A DNA stretch of 64,000 nt from Scenedesmus sp. ARA3. Its lineage: Eukaryota > Chlorophyta > Chlorophyceae > Sphaeropleales > Scenedesmaceae. Position 1 is the stretch's first letter, and each line of letters starts with the position of its first letter. Where the stretch lies: assembly GCA_004335835.1 (NCBI GenBank), contig RWJK01001612.1:110582-174581 (forward strand), read 5' to 3'. Shown in pieces: positions 42,323 to 52,729 of this stretch. The translations under genes and the position numbers were made by a program. A model generated the notes under the pieces. That model saw only the letters and a program-made list of their open reading frames with translations, made no database searches and was not told the DNA's origin.

Positions 42323-44446
42323 TTGAAGGTGCTTCTGCAGCTTGGCAGGTAGTCGCTGGATTGAGGCTGGATGGCTCAGCGTGTGATATGCAGCGGTGAT
42401 AGTAATTGAACTCTGATTGTGCTGGTAGTAGCAATCATAGAGGGCTGTATCAGCTGTTACGGGACGTATATGCTGCGCTAGTAATGAAATCCAGGCCAGA
42501 GTGATGGCAGGCACCGAGGCTCTTTGGAGTTGATCCTGTAGCAGCTGCCTGTGTGTTTTGAGGGTCACCCAGCATGCATGGTCAGCTGGGGTGGGTCTGG
42601 CTTTCTCCAGTGCTGCTTTTGTTGATGTGCTTGCTCTGGCAAGCGCTGTGTGGCGAGGCACCATTAGTAGTAGGTGGGATCTACAGCCTGCTGTGACATG
42701 CAAGGCAACCACATCACTGCCAGCTTACACTCCTAATACCCGCCAGCGCGCAATGCACGTTGTTTTTGAGTCAGCGATTCCGCTGATGACGCTGGACCCT
42801 TGATACTGCAAACTGGTTGGAGATGAACACATTGACCTTCTCTAGTTGTTTCATGTCATTCATGCTGTGTTCTTGGTGTGGTTGACTGCGCAGGCTGGGC
42901 TGGCTTGTCAAGGTGCAACTGGCTGCGGTCATGCTGTGCTGGTCAACTGTTGGTGCTCCTGCAGCTGCGGCATCGATCGCTGTACAGCATGAGTGGAATG
43001 CCTGAGCAGCTGCCTTCTGTGCAACGTGCAGCAGTCAATACTGCCGTTGCAACTGTAGTTAACCCTGGCAGCAAAGGCTTTTTGCATCAATGCTTGCTTT
43101 GCGCTGGCATGTCGTGTGTTTCTCAAGCCAGAAGGTTGTTGCCAACGCCGAAGGAGGCGGTGTGATCTTGTTCATGTCGTGACAGGCAAAGTCAGGGCTG
43201 GGTGCTGAGTCCAGGTGTGCTCGTATACATGTTGGCATCTGATGAGTTGTGGGACTGCGGCGGGCATGTGACAGTTCACGCAGCAGTGCTTGTTGCAGTT
43301 GTACAACTTAATACATGTATTGGCGACAGTTGAGCTTGGCTTTGTGCACCCTCACAGTGCCTAAATGATTGCCCCAAGTAGTTGCTGGTGTGTGTTGTGT
43401 GTATGGAAAGTGAGTGAAGTTACTGCAATGACTTCTACTTGGCTGAGTGCACGCATTTCAAGTGACAAGGCTTGCCAGCGCCTGTGGTGAACACACCTTT
43501 TTAGCGGCGCTGCATGTGACACGTTATATCATATACACATGATGTGCTTTGCAAGAACAGGGACCGCTGCTCAATCATGTGTACTAATGCGTGCTTCCCG
43601 AGCGCTTGGTAACAATGTGCAGGCTAATACCTTGGGGCACAACTTGACTTCTAGGAATGGTTGCAGCATGTCAGGGATAACCACAGCAAGTTAACGGTCG
43701 CGGCAGTAACTACCTGAGTGTGGCTGCTGGGACACTTTTGCAGTGCCACGCACTATACTGGTGAAGCTGATTGCAGCCGTTTGCAGCGCCACATGGTCAC
43801 CATGCAGTGCAGCCTACCGTGGTCAGTTTGAATGCAGAGACATGTACAGCCATCCACCACCCCTCAGCTAGTGGAACCAGCCAAATAAAAGCAAGAAAGC
43901 GTTGTTGCTCAAGCACTTTTGCAGTGCCACGCCACTGTAATTGTGAAGCTGGTTGCAGCACGCTTGCAGTGCCACATGGTGCACCCTACCGTGGTTATTT
44001 TGATTGCAGATACATGTACAGCCATCCACCACCTGTTTGCTTGGTGGAACAGCCCTATGGTGAGCAAACAGAAGACCAACAAAAGCCACCCTGACAAAGA
44101 ACTGATTCGGAGCAGATCTGCTGAGGTGGTTTTATAACGACCTGACTCCATGGCCAATCTCTCCCCCGGCGCCTCAAGGTACTATCTAATTGGTATTCAG
44201 AAGCCACGCCCAGCGTCCCGTCGGGAGAGCCGCCGTCGAGCCGCACACCATAGTGTTGTAATGCAATATGCAGCAGCCTGTCCGCTGACAGTGAGCCAGA
44301 TGCCCACCTGAGAGGTGAAAACAATCAACGCATGATGCAGCTCCAGGTTGCTGCAGATGCCTGCAACCAAAAGCAGCCCTGCTGCAGGGCCGCCCAGCCA
44401 CCATCAGGTGCAGCAGGCTCACCGCTCAATACAAGGCTGCACCAGC
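42323..44446. other. Intergenic between ABCC (+) and unknown gene (-), with a two-copy repeat
   Basis: No gene is supported. A tandem pair lies at about 43740-43882 and 43921-44053 (offset about 181 bp). Both copies contain ACATGTACAGCCATCCACCA and TGCAGTGCCACGC-type starts, with many substitutions and small indels. Confidence 0.6.
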
Positions 44447-47400
44447 TCAGATAAGCTTGCGTAGCAGCAGCTTGATACACATGTGCCCAGGTCTGCAGCC
44501 GTTGTAGGCGTCGCCCCAGCGCCAGTCGCTGCTGTCGTCATCCTCTGGGCTGCCCTCGCTGCTCTCCTCAGAAGCCGCGCTGCTCACCTCCTGAGAAGCA
44601 GAGCTGCACTCAGGGCCCTGCTTGCTGGGCTCTGCACCAGCAGATGTGGCGTCGCTGCTGGGCTCGCTGCTCTCGCTGCTGCACGCACCATAATCAGAGG
44701 TGACATGTGAGCCGCCGCTGAAGGCCCCTGCATCACCTGAGCTGGTATGCTCCACCTCGCTGCTGCCCTCGGACACCTCGCTGCTGGCCTCAGAAGCAGC
44801 CTCACTGCTCAGCTCCTGGTAGGTGGCACGCATCCTGGCGTCAATCATGGCCTGATCGTCCACCAGCCCAAGGGCCACGATAGACCAGCCGGCATGCTGC
44901 CTCAGGTCTGTGTCCATCTCCTTGCTGCCCAGCCTGCAGGCGGGCGAAGAGTACACAGAGCACAGAAGTCATTGAACTTTCAACACAGGCAGGCATCTGG
45001 ACAGATACTTGAGAGCTTGCAACATGTGCGGCGACAACTGACAGCTGCGGGCCAAACAGTTGAATTCAGCAATCTCACGCAACTGGTGACAATCTCTACC
45101 TAGCACCTTCTGAGCAGCCACGAGTGCTAGACGCAGCTGGACTGTGGATAACATGCAGCCACCTGGCAAGCTTGCTGTAGCATACGGCTCCTATATGTCA
45201 ACTGCTGGCAGACCCAGCACACCAGTGACAGACGCTCAAACTGGCCACTCACAAGATCCCGAAGCCACTGCGAGTAGTGGTGGGGACATCTGCTAGCAGC
45301 TCAGGCGATGCACCTAGCTCAGGCGCGGCCTCCAGCGCAAGCCACTGCGGCTCTGTTGGAGCGTACACAGGCATGCTGCGCGCATCCACCAGCGGCGCGT
45401 GCGTGATACCACCTGTTTCGCAGGTCATGTGACCAAAGGTGGAGTTGTCCTTACCGATGAGCACTGTCATCGGCCGCGCGCTCAGCGTGCACCCCCGCCG
45501 CCACGCCAAGCCCGCCTGCAGGTCATCTGCGAACAGCCAGAATGGCAATTCCACCATGATGATGCCCTTGCCCCCGGGTCGCCCGATGTATATTGGCGGC
45601 AAGAGCCCGACAAAGCCCTTTGGCGCGTACCAGCTGCAGCCATAAAGCCTAGGCATTGTCAGCTGCCTGAAGCTGATGTGCTTGGCAGCAGCAACAGCAG
45701 CTGCCGCCTCGGCAGCCATGAGCATCACTGCTGTTGCTCCACCCTCCAGTGCATGCAGCGGCAACTGCACGAAGTTGTCGCCGTACCGCAGCACAGGAGG
45801 TGCTTCCAGGAATGAAACACGCAGTATTGCCTTGATGACTGCAAGTGCCTCAGCTGCTGCTGCTGCTGATTCTACAGCGCCATTGCCTGCTGCCTCTGCA
45901 AGTGCCTGCAGATAGGCAGCTGCTGTGTCATCACCCGCTGCTGCATCCTCCCAATCCCTGACTGCAGCTGCAACTTGTTGTTCCAGCTGCGCCTCCAGCT
46001 CTGGCAGCACAACAGCAGCTGTTGGCAGCAGCTCTGCAAGCAACTTTGACAGCGCATCAGAAACTGCTAGCCGTGCTGCTGCAGGTGCTGCTGCCACGGC
46101 ATCAAAGAAGGCAGCTGCTGCTTTGGTGGCAGCTCCATCGCTGGCCTGGCTGCAGGTGGCTGGCTCAGCAGCAGCATTGTGCTGCTGCATGCTGCTAGGT
46201 GCCTGCTTGCTGGGGCTGAACTGGCTGTGTACGGTGATGCGTGCCAATGCGGTCGCCACACCAGCCATGTAGGAGTCATGCTGCTGCTGCTGGCTTGCAG
46301 CCTTAGCTGCGTCACCATCTGCTGCTGCTGCTGATGCGGAGCTGCCAGCAAGCTTGCTGCCTTCTGTGTCACTTTCAGCAACAGTCCCGACCCACTTCCC
46401 TGCTGCTGCTGCCTTGATTGCGGTTGCCTCCGCTGCGGCTTCTGCGGCTGCTGCCTCTGCAGGTGTGGGGTCCACGTTGAGGACAATCCACCAGTCCTTT
46501 GACCAGTCCCCGAGCTCTCCCCGGGCCCTGAGCTCACGCAGCGTCCTAGCTGCGAGCCAGAAAACGCCGTTGCGCTGGCCGATCAGCTCCATGCCGTACA
46601 CCATCCGCTGCAGCAGGGCAACAACACATAGCACGTTAGTGAATGCTTAAATGTGTTGAGGGCAGCAACTACTGCGGGCACTGTGGCAAACAGCTGGCTG
46701 CTCCCCTATTGCAACCGTGCTGTGCCGTGTGCTAGCGTGACGCTGTGCACACTGCGCTCCCATTAAAAACTGCTTGGTGATGTCCACCTTGGCATAAGCC
46801 ATCATGGCCCGCGGCTGGCTTTGATCAATCAGCTACCTTCTGCTGAACAAATAATAGCTGCATATGCTGCTCATGGTGCAACCAGCCACTGCCCACCCAC
46901 CTCAAAGCCTTCTTCTGTCTTGTAGTCTTCTGGCAGCGTCATCCAGTGGACTTCATCAGGGTCCAGCTTGCTGCTGTCAGGGGCAGTCCCTGGCTTGTCG
47001 CGCCGGGTCTTGGCCCTGATCACCACGTTGCCCACAGACACGTGGCCAGCAACCCGATCCAGCTTCAGATCAAAGTCTTGGCTTTTGCGCAGCTCAAAGA
47101 AGTCGTTCCTAGCCGTGCCCGGCCTCGTGTGGACGGGCGCAGTCTGAGGGCCTGCAGGAGAGCAAACGAAAAGCAGCATTCATAGCATACATGACTTGTC
47201 CACCAGCAACAACAAGCGCACACGCTGACGCCTCTGCTTGTGGCTTTTCTGTGCTGGTGTACAAATAGTGTTTGACGGTCATGCTTTCCAAGAGCCCAAA
47301 GTTTACTGCAGCCAGGATGGTGCCATCACCAAGCATGCGCTGCTGCAGTGACGTACGCAGCTGGTGCGTGTGGTCCTCCACATTAACACCACTCCAGACG

Positions 47401-47641
47401 CTGTTGTTCTCTGAACTAGCAACATAACCATCTGAAAGAGCACCATCTGCACCACCGCCATAGCTGCACAGCAGCATGCATGCAAGTGGGTCCCTGATTG
47501 CAAAGCCAAACCGCACATGCAACACCCACCTGCAACAGCCTTGGTGCCAGACCACAGTGTAGCAATGCATTCCCTCAGGCCCCCAATGAAGGAGGCGGCG
47601 GCCTTTGTCAATGGTGCACGATCGTAGCGATTGATGCTCAT
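44447..47641 (-). CDS. Unrecognised protein with acidic Ser-rich C-terminal tail
   Basis: Splice-consistent exons on the minus strand: ~47641-47529 (candidate ATG at 47641, MSINRYDRAPLTKAAASFIG), ~47463-47225 (MLGDGTILAAVNFGLLESMT), ~47152-46902 (NDFFELRKSQDFDLKLDRVA, HWMTLPEDYKTEEGFE), ~46616-45252 and 44935-44447. The large fourth exon begins MVYGMELIGQRNGVFWLAAR and SKDWWIVLNVDP. It then has a long Ala/Gln-rich insert and a conserved-looking block with VLRYGDNFVQLPLHALEGG, WYAPKGFVGLLPPIYIGRPG and FGHMTCETGGITHAPLV. The tail is Ser/Glu repeats (SSEVSEGSSEVEH). No signal peptide or membrane helix stands out. I do not recognise the family. The non-repetitive blocks look like folded domains, so it is probably a real gene. 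Confidence 0.65.
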
Positions 47642-48100
47642 TCCCTGCATTCAGCAGTGGAGGTAGTGGCAGCGGCAGCAGCAAAGCAACTACACTCATA
47701 CACAGAACAGACAGTTTGGGCAAATACACAATCAAGACGCTATCTGGTTACTTTGACCAATCATTGAGCTTGTTGGACAGGGTTGGGAGGACAGCAACCA
47801 ACTTCGCAGCACATGGGACTAGTCTGCACCCAGCTGAGCACATGGCTGACACAGAGCAGGGCAGGTGAAGCAAAATTTGCAGCAGTGGCACGGTGTATGT
47901 TTCACTACACACGCCACACCAATGCAAGCAATAGCATGATGCCTACTGACCTGTGCACTGATGTGCATGGCACGACCATTGCTGCAGAACTCTGATGCGC
48001 GGGGTCCGGCAGAGTGTGACCCGCTGCGCTGCCCGGGTGAAACGACCTGCAACACAATGGCAGCCAGCGGGTGTGCTGCATCAGTTTACGGCGAGTCACC

Positions 48101-49413
48101 ATGGCAGAAGCAGACGATCTGCGCCTGCGGAGCTACTCCTTACAAGTAGCAGTAATATGGATTATCCAGCGTCATGTGCCAAAGAGATATGAGCACACAT
48201 TTTCTTGCACCTGCATCCAAGATCAGAGCAGTAGTGCCAAAGCAGATTTTAGCAGGGAAGGGACCATGAGGGACAGACTAGGTTAGCCTGCCGGGAATAA
48301 ACAGCCCTGCTCCCTCCTGCAGTGAGCCCTTGCAGGAAAGCTGCAGCAGCATGGCTGTCATGGCGAGAGGGAAGATGCCAGGCGGGTGACCTTGGTGCCA
48401 GGGCGCCACCTGCACGAACACAACCAGCAGCAGCACTTTGTCTGCTTGCAGGAATCCTTGCAGGTGAGATGCAGCAGCATGGCTGTCATGGCGAGAGGAA
48501 AGATGCCAGGCGGGTGACCTTGGTGCCAGGGCGCCACCTGCACGAACACAACCAGCAGCAGCACTTTGTCTGCTTGCAGGATTTCTTGCAGGTGAGATGT
48601 AGCAGCATGGCTGTCGTGGCGAGAGGGAAGATGCCAGGCGGGTGACCTTGGTGCCAGGGCGCCACCTGCATAAACACAACCAGCAGCAGCACTTTGTCTG
48701 CTTGCAGGAATCCTTGCAGGTGAGATGCAGCAGCATGGCTGTCGTGGCGACAGGGAAGATGCCAGGCGGGTGACCTTGGTGCCAGGGCGCCACCTGCACG
48801 AACACAACCAGCAGCAGCACTTTGTCTGCTTGCAGGAATCCTTGCAGGTGAGATGCAGCAGCATGGCTGTCATGGCGAGAGGGAACATGCCAGGCGGGTG
48901 ACCTTGGTGCCAGGGCGCCACCTGCACGAACACAACCAGCAGCAGCTATGCCAGCGCTGCTGGCATGGTATGTTGCTTGCAGGAGACGACCCACACTGCA
49001 TGCGCTGCTGTTAAGGCACGAACAGCTACATACCTGTTGTGCACGTTGTCGAATGGCTTCGAGTATTTGCAAGCTGTTGTTTCATGCAAGCCTGTTCAAG
49101 TGAGCACCTACACACAGGCTGCTGCCAGTCCCTTACTGTTTGACAGCAGGATGACTCATGGCTGACTATCCAACCACCCAAGTAGACCCAGCCGCATCTC
49201 ACCCTGCTGGCCATGACGCTTCTGTGCTGTGGCGACCTTCTCCTGTCATTGCAGACGGCCACTTTCTGGAATGGACTGTGCATGCGTGCCGCGCTGACCT
49301 TCACAAGACAGTGGGTGCACCTGTGGGGCACAGCAGTTGACAATCAAAAGTTAGCAAGCTGTGTGTGCCATCCGCAGCAGACAATAGATGCAGCTGAAAG
49401 ACAGCAGTGTTGA
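48101..49413 (+). CDS. Small predicted protein with in-frame microexon array
   Basis: Model: exon 48101-48145 (ATG in CACCATGG context, MAEADDLRLRSYSLQ), optional 12-nt microexons at 48452-48463 (ESLQ), 48580-48591 (DFLQ), 48708-48719 (ESLQ) and 48836-48847 (ESLQ), exon 48983-49099 (ETTHTACAAVKARTATYLLC to VSCKPVQ), and last exon 49255-49413 (TATFWNGLCMRAALTFTRQW to stop). Every junction is phase 0 with GT..AG ends, and the long exons have no stops, which supports a genuine gene. Length would be 106 residues without microexons and 122 with all four. No family was recognised. The main doubts are the weak GTAGCA donor of exon 1 and the small size. Confidence 0.4.
48316..48950 (+). repeat. 128-bp tandem array (five units) carrying microexons
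   Basis: CTTGGTGCCAGGGCGCCACC starts at 48391, 48519, 48647, 48775 and 48903, an exact 128-bp period with few substitutions. Units 2-5 each contain TTGCAG, a 12-nt segment, then GTGAGA. The first unit has the segment (EPLQ) but has lost both splice signals. Confidence 0.95.
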
Positions 49414-49766
49414 TTTTCAAATAGCTGCCAGACCTGCCTGCTAAGCCTATGTTCTGCGCTGCACGAACTACAGCTTAGCTCTACATGCAGTGAACCGCAG
49501 GCAACACTGTGCTGCTTGCAGCTGGGTCGACCAGCTGCTTAGTTTACACTCGAGCGTATAGTACTTGATAGGTTCGAAAACATTCTGGCAGACCCACACG
49601 ACCATGCACAGCACCCTGTTCCAAAACTCGTGAGATGGGACAGCTGCTGCTGAGGTGCTCACCTGCACTGGTGGCTGTGATGCCAGCTAGCCTAGGCTGG
49701 AAGGTGTCTATGCTGTGTCGGTATAGTTGTAAGGCGCGAAACTTCTGATGTGAACTGCTTGCCGTG

Positions 49767-49798
49767 AAGAGCTCTAGAGCTCTTACTAAGATCTTAGT
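49767..49798. other. Two abutting perfect palindromes
   Basis: AAGAGCTCTAGAGCTCTT (18 bp) is followed without a gap by ACTAAGATCTTAGT (14 bp). Both are perfect inverted repeats with no spacer. The surrounding 49.4-50.5 kb holds no supported gene. Confidence 0.9.
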
Positions 49799-50726
49799 CT
49801 GTTGAGGAACCGAACGCGGGGTGGTTTGCGCTGACACTTCACCTCTCCTAGCCACGCTGCTAAAGACACATTTATGGTAAAGGCGGCGCCATAATAAACA
49901 ATTGCACCTGCTTCTCAAGTCAGTTGGATTCATAACAGTGATGTTAGCAACCTTGGAACCCAACAGCACTTCTGCATCAGTTCGTATCAACTCCGTCAAT
50001 CTTGAACGTTAACAACTTTTTGAAAGCTTTCGTGAGGTACGTAACTCCGGGCTGGCGGACGACAACGGGCTGCTGCTGTCTCTGTGACTCGAGCCACTTC
50101 GACAGCTCCCGCGGATCAGCTGAGTGCAGTGGTGCTGCCTTGCATACTGGCCGTGTGCACAGATGACTGAATTGTTTATTTCCTTGCGAGTGGCATGCTC
50201 AGCAGTGCAAGGGCAAAATTAATTGGCCTGTGCTACTTCAGCAAAAGTGAAGTACTGCACGCGTACTAGTACAAGCCAGGCTGTGGAGCAAAGCCAGCCA
50301 GCGGAGCATGAGTGCTAAATCTGTTGACAAATCAAGCCCCGTTTCAAAAGGTATAGCAGCAAGTGTCACTCCCTTCAAAACAATACTTTGATTCAGTTAG
50401 ATGAATTTGACAACATGCTATTGGTTGGTGTTTCTGAGATAGTTTGCACTTGATTCTTTTGTCCATTTTGCCCTTGAATTGCACTTCAAAGCTAAGCTGT
50501 TTTTGTGAATGGGTGCTACTGAGCACTGCAGTGCAGGTCTGTCATGGCCGCCGCCTTGGCCATGCGCTTGGCCAGCAGCGAGAGGTGGCTGCGCACCTTG
50601 TCGCTCTCCAGCTGCTGGCTGCCAAAGTGCAGCGTGCCGTTGCGGTGGTCCACGCGCATCTGCGGCAGTACAGAAGGGGAGGCAGGCATAGAAGTAAGGC
50701 GAGAGTCAAGCTGCGTAAGCAAACAG

Positions 50727-50911
50727 CTGCTGGCTGCCAAAGTGCAGCGTGCCGTTGCGGTGGTCCACGCGCATCTGCATGTTGCGAGAAAGGGACACAG
50801 GCAGGGCAGTCTTGATGCAGCAAGGCAGGCATGAGGTAGTTAGGCAGTCAATGTTGGCGACCACATGATGCGTACTGCAGCGTGCCGATGCAGGCTCTAT
50901 GGGCATCTGCA
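50727..50911 (-). repeat. Two echoes of the eIF3a PCI exon start
   Basis: The acceptor-side exon sequence (sense ATGCGCGTGGACCACCGCAA) at 50659 is copied 115 bp upstream (start 50774, near exact over ~50 bp) and again, decayed, a further 132 bp upstream (start 50906). Each copy is preceded by a TGCAG-type acceptor. Confidence 0.88.
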
Positions 50912-50961
50912 GCAGCGGTGATGAAAGTGGTGAAACAAGGCAGGCAGGGCAGGTGATCACA

Positions 50962-50987
50962 TTTTCATCCTTCATGAAGGATGAAAA
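50962..50987. other. Perfect 26-bp palindrome
   Basis: Spacer-free inverted repeat with arms TTTTCATCCTTCA and TGAAGGATGAAAA, within the eIF3a-fragment intron region. Confidence 0.95.
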
Positions 50988-51699
50988 GGTTGTATTGCAA
51001 ACAAGTAAGCAACAGGCTGGAAACCCAGCGCCTGCTGCAGTGCCCCCAACACGTTGCCTTCAACCCATAGCCACACACAGCGCTATGTGCAGGCGCCCTT
51101 TTGCCTACAGGCACTGCCACAAATTGCTCGCAGCTCTTTCAACCAGTAAACAGCGCTGCCGCGGTGCACAACTTTGCTTGCCCTCACATGCACGCACTCG
51201 TACTTGATGGGTCAAGTTGCTGCTAGCACTCATGTCATGTTCCCAATTCACCCAGCAAAACAGCGCTGTGCAGCGATGCTGTGTCACCGTTTACCTGCAC
51301 ATAGTTATACTTGACTGCTTTCAACAATTCCAACAACCACCACCGCCTCAACATCCTACACTGCCATAACGCGCACCTCCAGGCTCGCCAGCAGCGGGTC
51401 CAGCTTCTTGCACAGCTCCAGCGGATTGAACTCGCTGGTCAGCAGCTCGTAGGCGGACCGCACCTCAGGCGGCACGAGCGCCAGCAGGTTCATGCTGTTG
51501 ATGCTGCTCACCAGCGCGCTGCGCGTCAGGATGGAGCGGACGTCCACGCGCTTGTCCTGCAAGGCGGCGGCAGCACGGTATAGTGATGATGATGATCGTA
51601 CGCAGGGCAGTAGTGCGACAGCTGACGATAAAGTGACTGTCCGCGCCCTTGTCCAGAAAGGCGGTAGAAGCAAGGCAGTTGCACTGCTGCTGGCATGCC

Positions 51700-52725
51700 C
51701 ACAAAGCCCCAGCCATGCTGGCGGCACCGTGTTCCCCAGCAGCAGCATTAAGATCATCTTCCAGACACCTCTCTCACGGCAATGTGCTGTGTTTCAGCAA
51801 AACCCCAGCCGCTCCACAAACACCACAATGATTGGAGCTGCCGTACTTGAACCGCTGCTGACATCCCCACAAAACCCCAGCTCAAACAGGAGGTGCCAGA
51901 ATCACTGTGTTCCCCACCGTCTGCCATGACACGATCTTACAGATGCCTCCCACTCAACAACCAGAGTCCACCCAGCTGAAAAGCAGCCGCTCCACAAACA
52001 CCAGCAGAAGGATTGGAGTTGCTGCACTGGCGTTGCTCCTGACATCACACAAAACCCCAGCTCAAACAGGCTGTGCCAGCATCACTGTGTTCCCCACCGT
52101 CTGCCGTCACNNNNNNNNNNNNNNNNNNNNNNNNNNNNNNNNNNNNNNNNNNNNNNNNNNGCTCAAACAGGCTGTGCCAGCATCACTGTGTTCCCCACCG
52201 TCTGCCGTGACACGATCTTACAGTTGCCTCCCACTCAACAACCAGAGTCCACCCAGCTGAACAGCAGCCGCTCCACAAACCCCAGCAGAAGGGTTGGAGG
52301 TGCTGCACTGGCGCTGCTCCTGACATCCACACAAAACCCCCGCCATGCTGGTAGCACCGTGTTCCCCAGCAGCAGCATCAAAATCATCTTTCAGATGCCT
52401 TTCTCACAGCAATGTAATGTGGTTCAGCAAATACCCAGCCGCTCCACAAACACCAGCAGAACGATTGGAGTTGCCGCACTTGTACTGCTGCTGACCACCC
52501 CACAAAACCCCAGCTCAAACAGGCTGTGCCAGCATCACTGTGTTCCCCACCGTCTGCCGTGACACGATCTTACAGATGCCTCCCACTCAACAACCAGAGT
52601 CCACCCAGCTGAACAGCAGCCGCTCCACGAACAGCATTGAAACGTTCTTTGCTGACGCACTTGCGCTGCTGTTGAACTCACGCAAAACCCCAGCTGAAAC
52701 TTGCTTTGCTGCAAATGACTGTAAC
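51700..52725. repeat. Satellite-like array, ~171-181 bp units, two variants
   Basis: GCCGCTCCACAAAC-type motifs occur at 51808, 51986, 52267, 52438 and 52619 (the third interval spans the N gap). A second module (CACCGTGTTCCCCAGCAGCA, then TCTCACRGCAATGT) is found at ~51703-51799 and ~52334-52430, so the array has a higher-order A/B arrangement. Units also share CACTGTGTTCCCCACCGTCT and CCCACTCAACAACCAGAG. No coding frame is conserved across units. Confidence 0.9.
52111..52160. other. Assembly gap (50 N) inside a repeat array
   Basis: Both flanks carry the same satellite module (GCTCAAACAGGCTGTGCCAG), so the gap probably stands for collapsed repeats of unknown number. Confidence 1.
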
Positions 52726-52729
52726 CACT

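Larger units (their letters stand above)
50516..51560 (-). pseudogene. eIF3a (PCI-domain translation initiation factor) fragment
   Basis: Two exon-like pieces match eukaryotic initiation factor 3 subunit a. At ~51560-51372: SSINSMNLLALVPPEVRSAY and FNPLELCKKLDPLLASLEVR. At 50659-50516: MRVDHRNGTLHFGSQQLESD and KVRSHLSLLAKRMAKAA, which fits the eIF3a PCI block (MKVDH..G...FG...ESD.LRDHL). The family's intervening segment (about 55 residues, containing the RLLQQVS region) is not found between them. Sequence after AKAAAM runs quickly to a stop. No N- or C-terminal parts are seen within several kb. I call it a broken or partial copy; an assembly gap at 52111 lies upstream of it. Confidence 0.65.

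Noticed and set aside
48316..48950. Regular direct repeats resembling a CRISPR array
   Set aside because: The 128-bp units are nearly identical throughout with no unique spacers, and the sequence is eukaryotic. It is a minisatellite with splice signals.
49544..49999. 151-codon minus-strand open frame
   Set aside because: It has no ATG at its start, no recognisable motif and no splice partners; probably chance.
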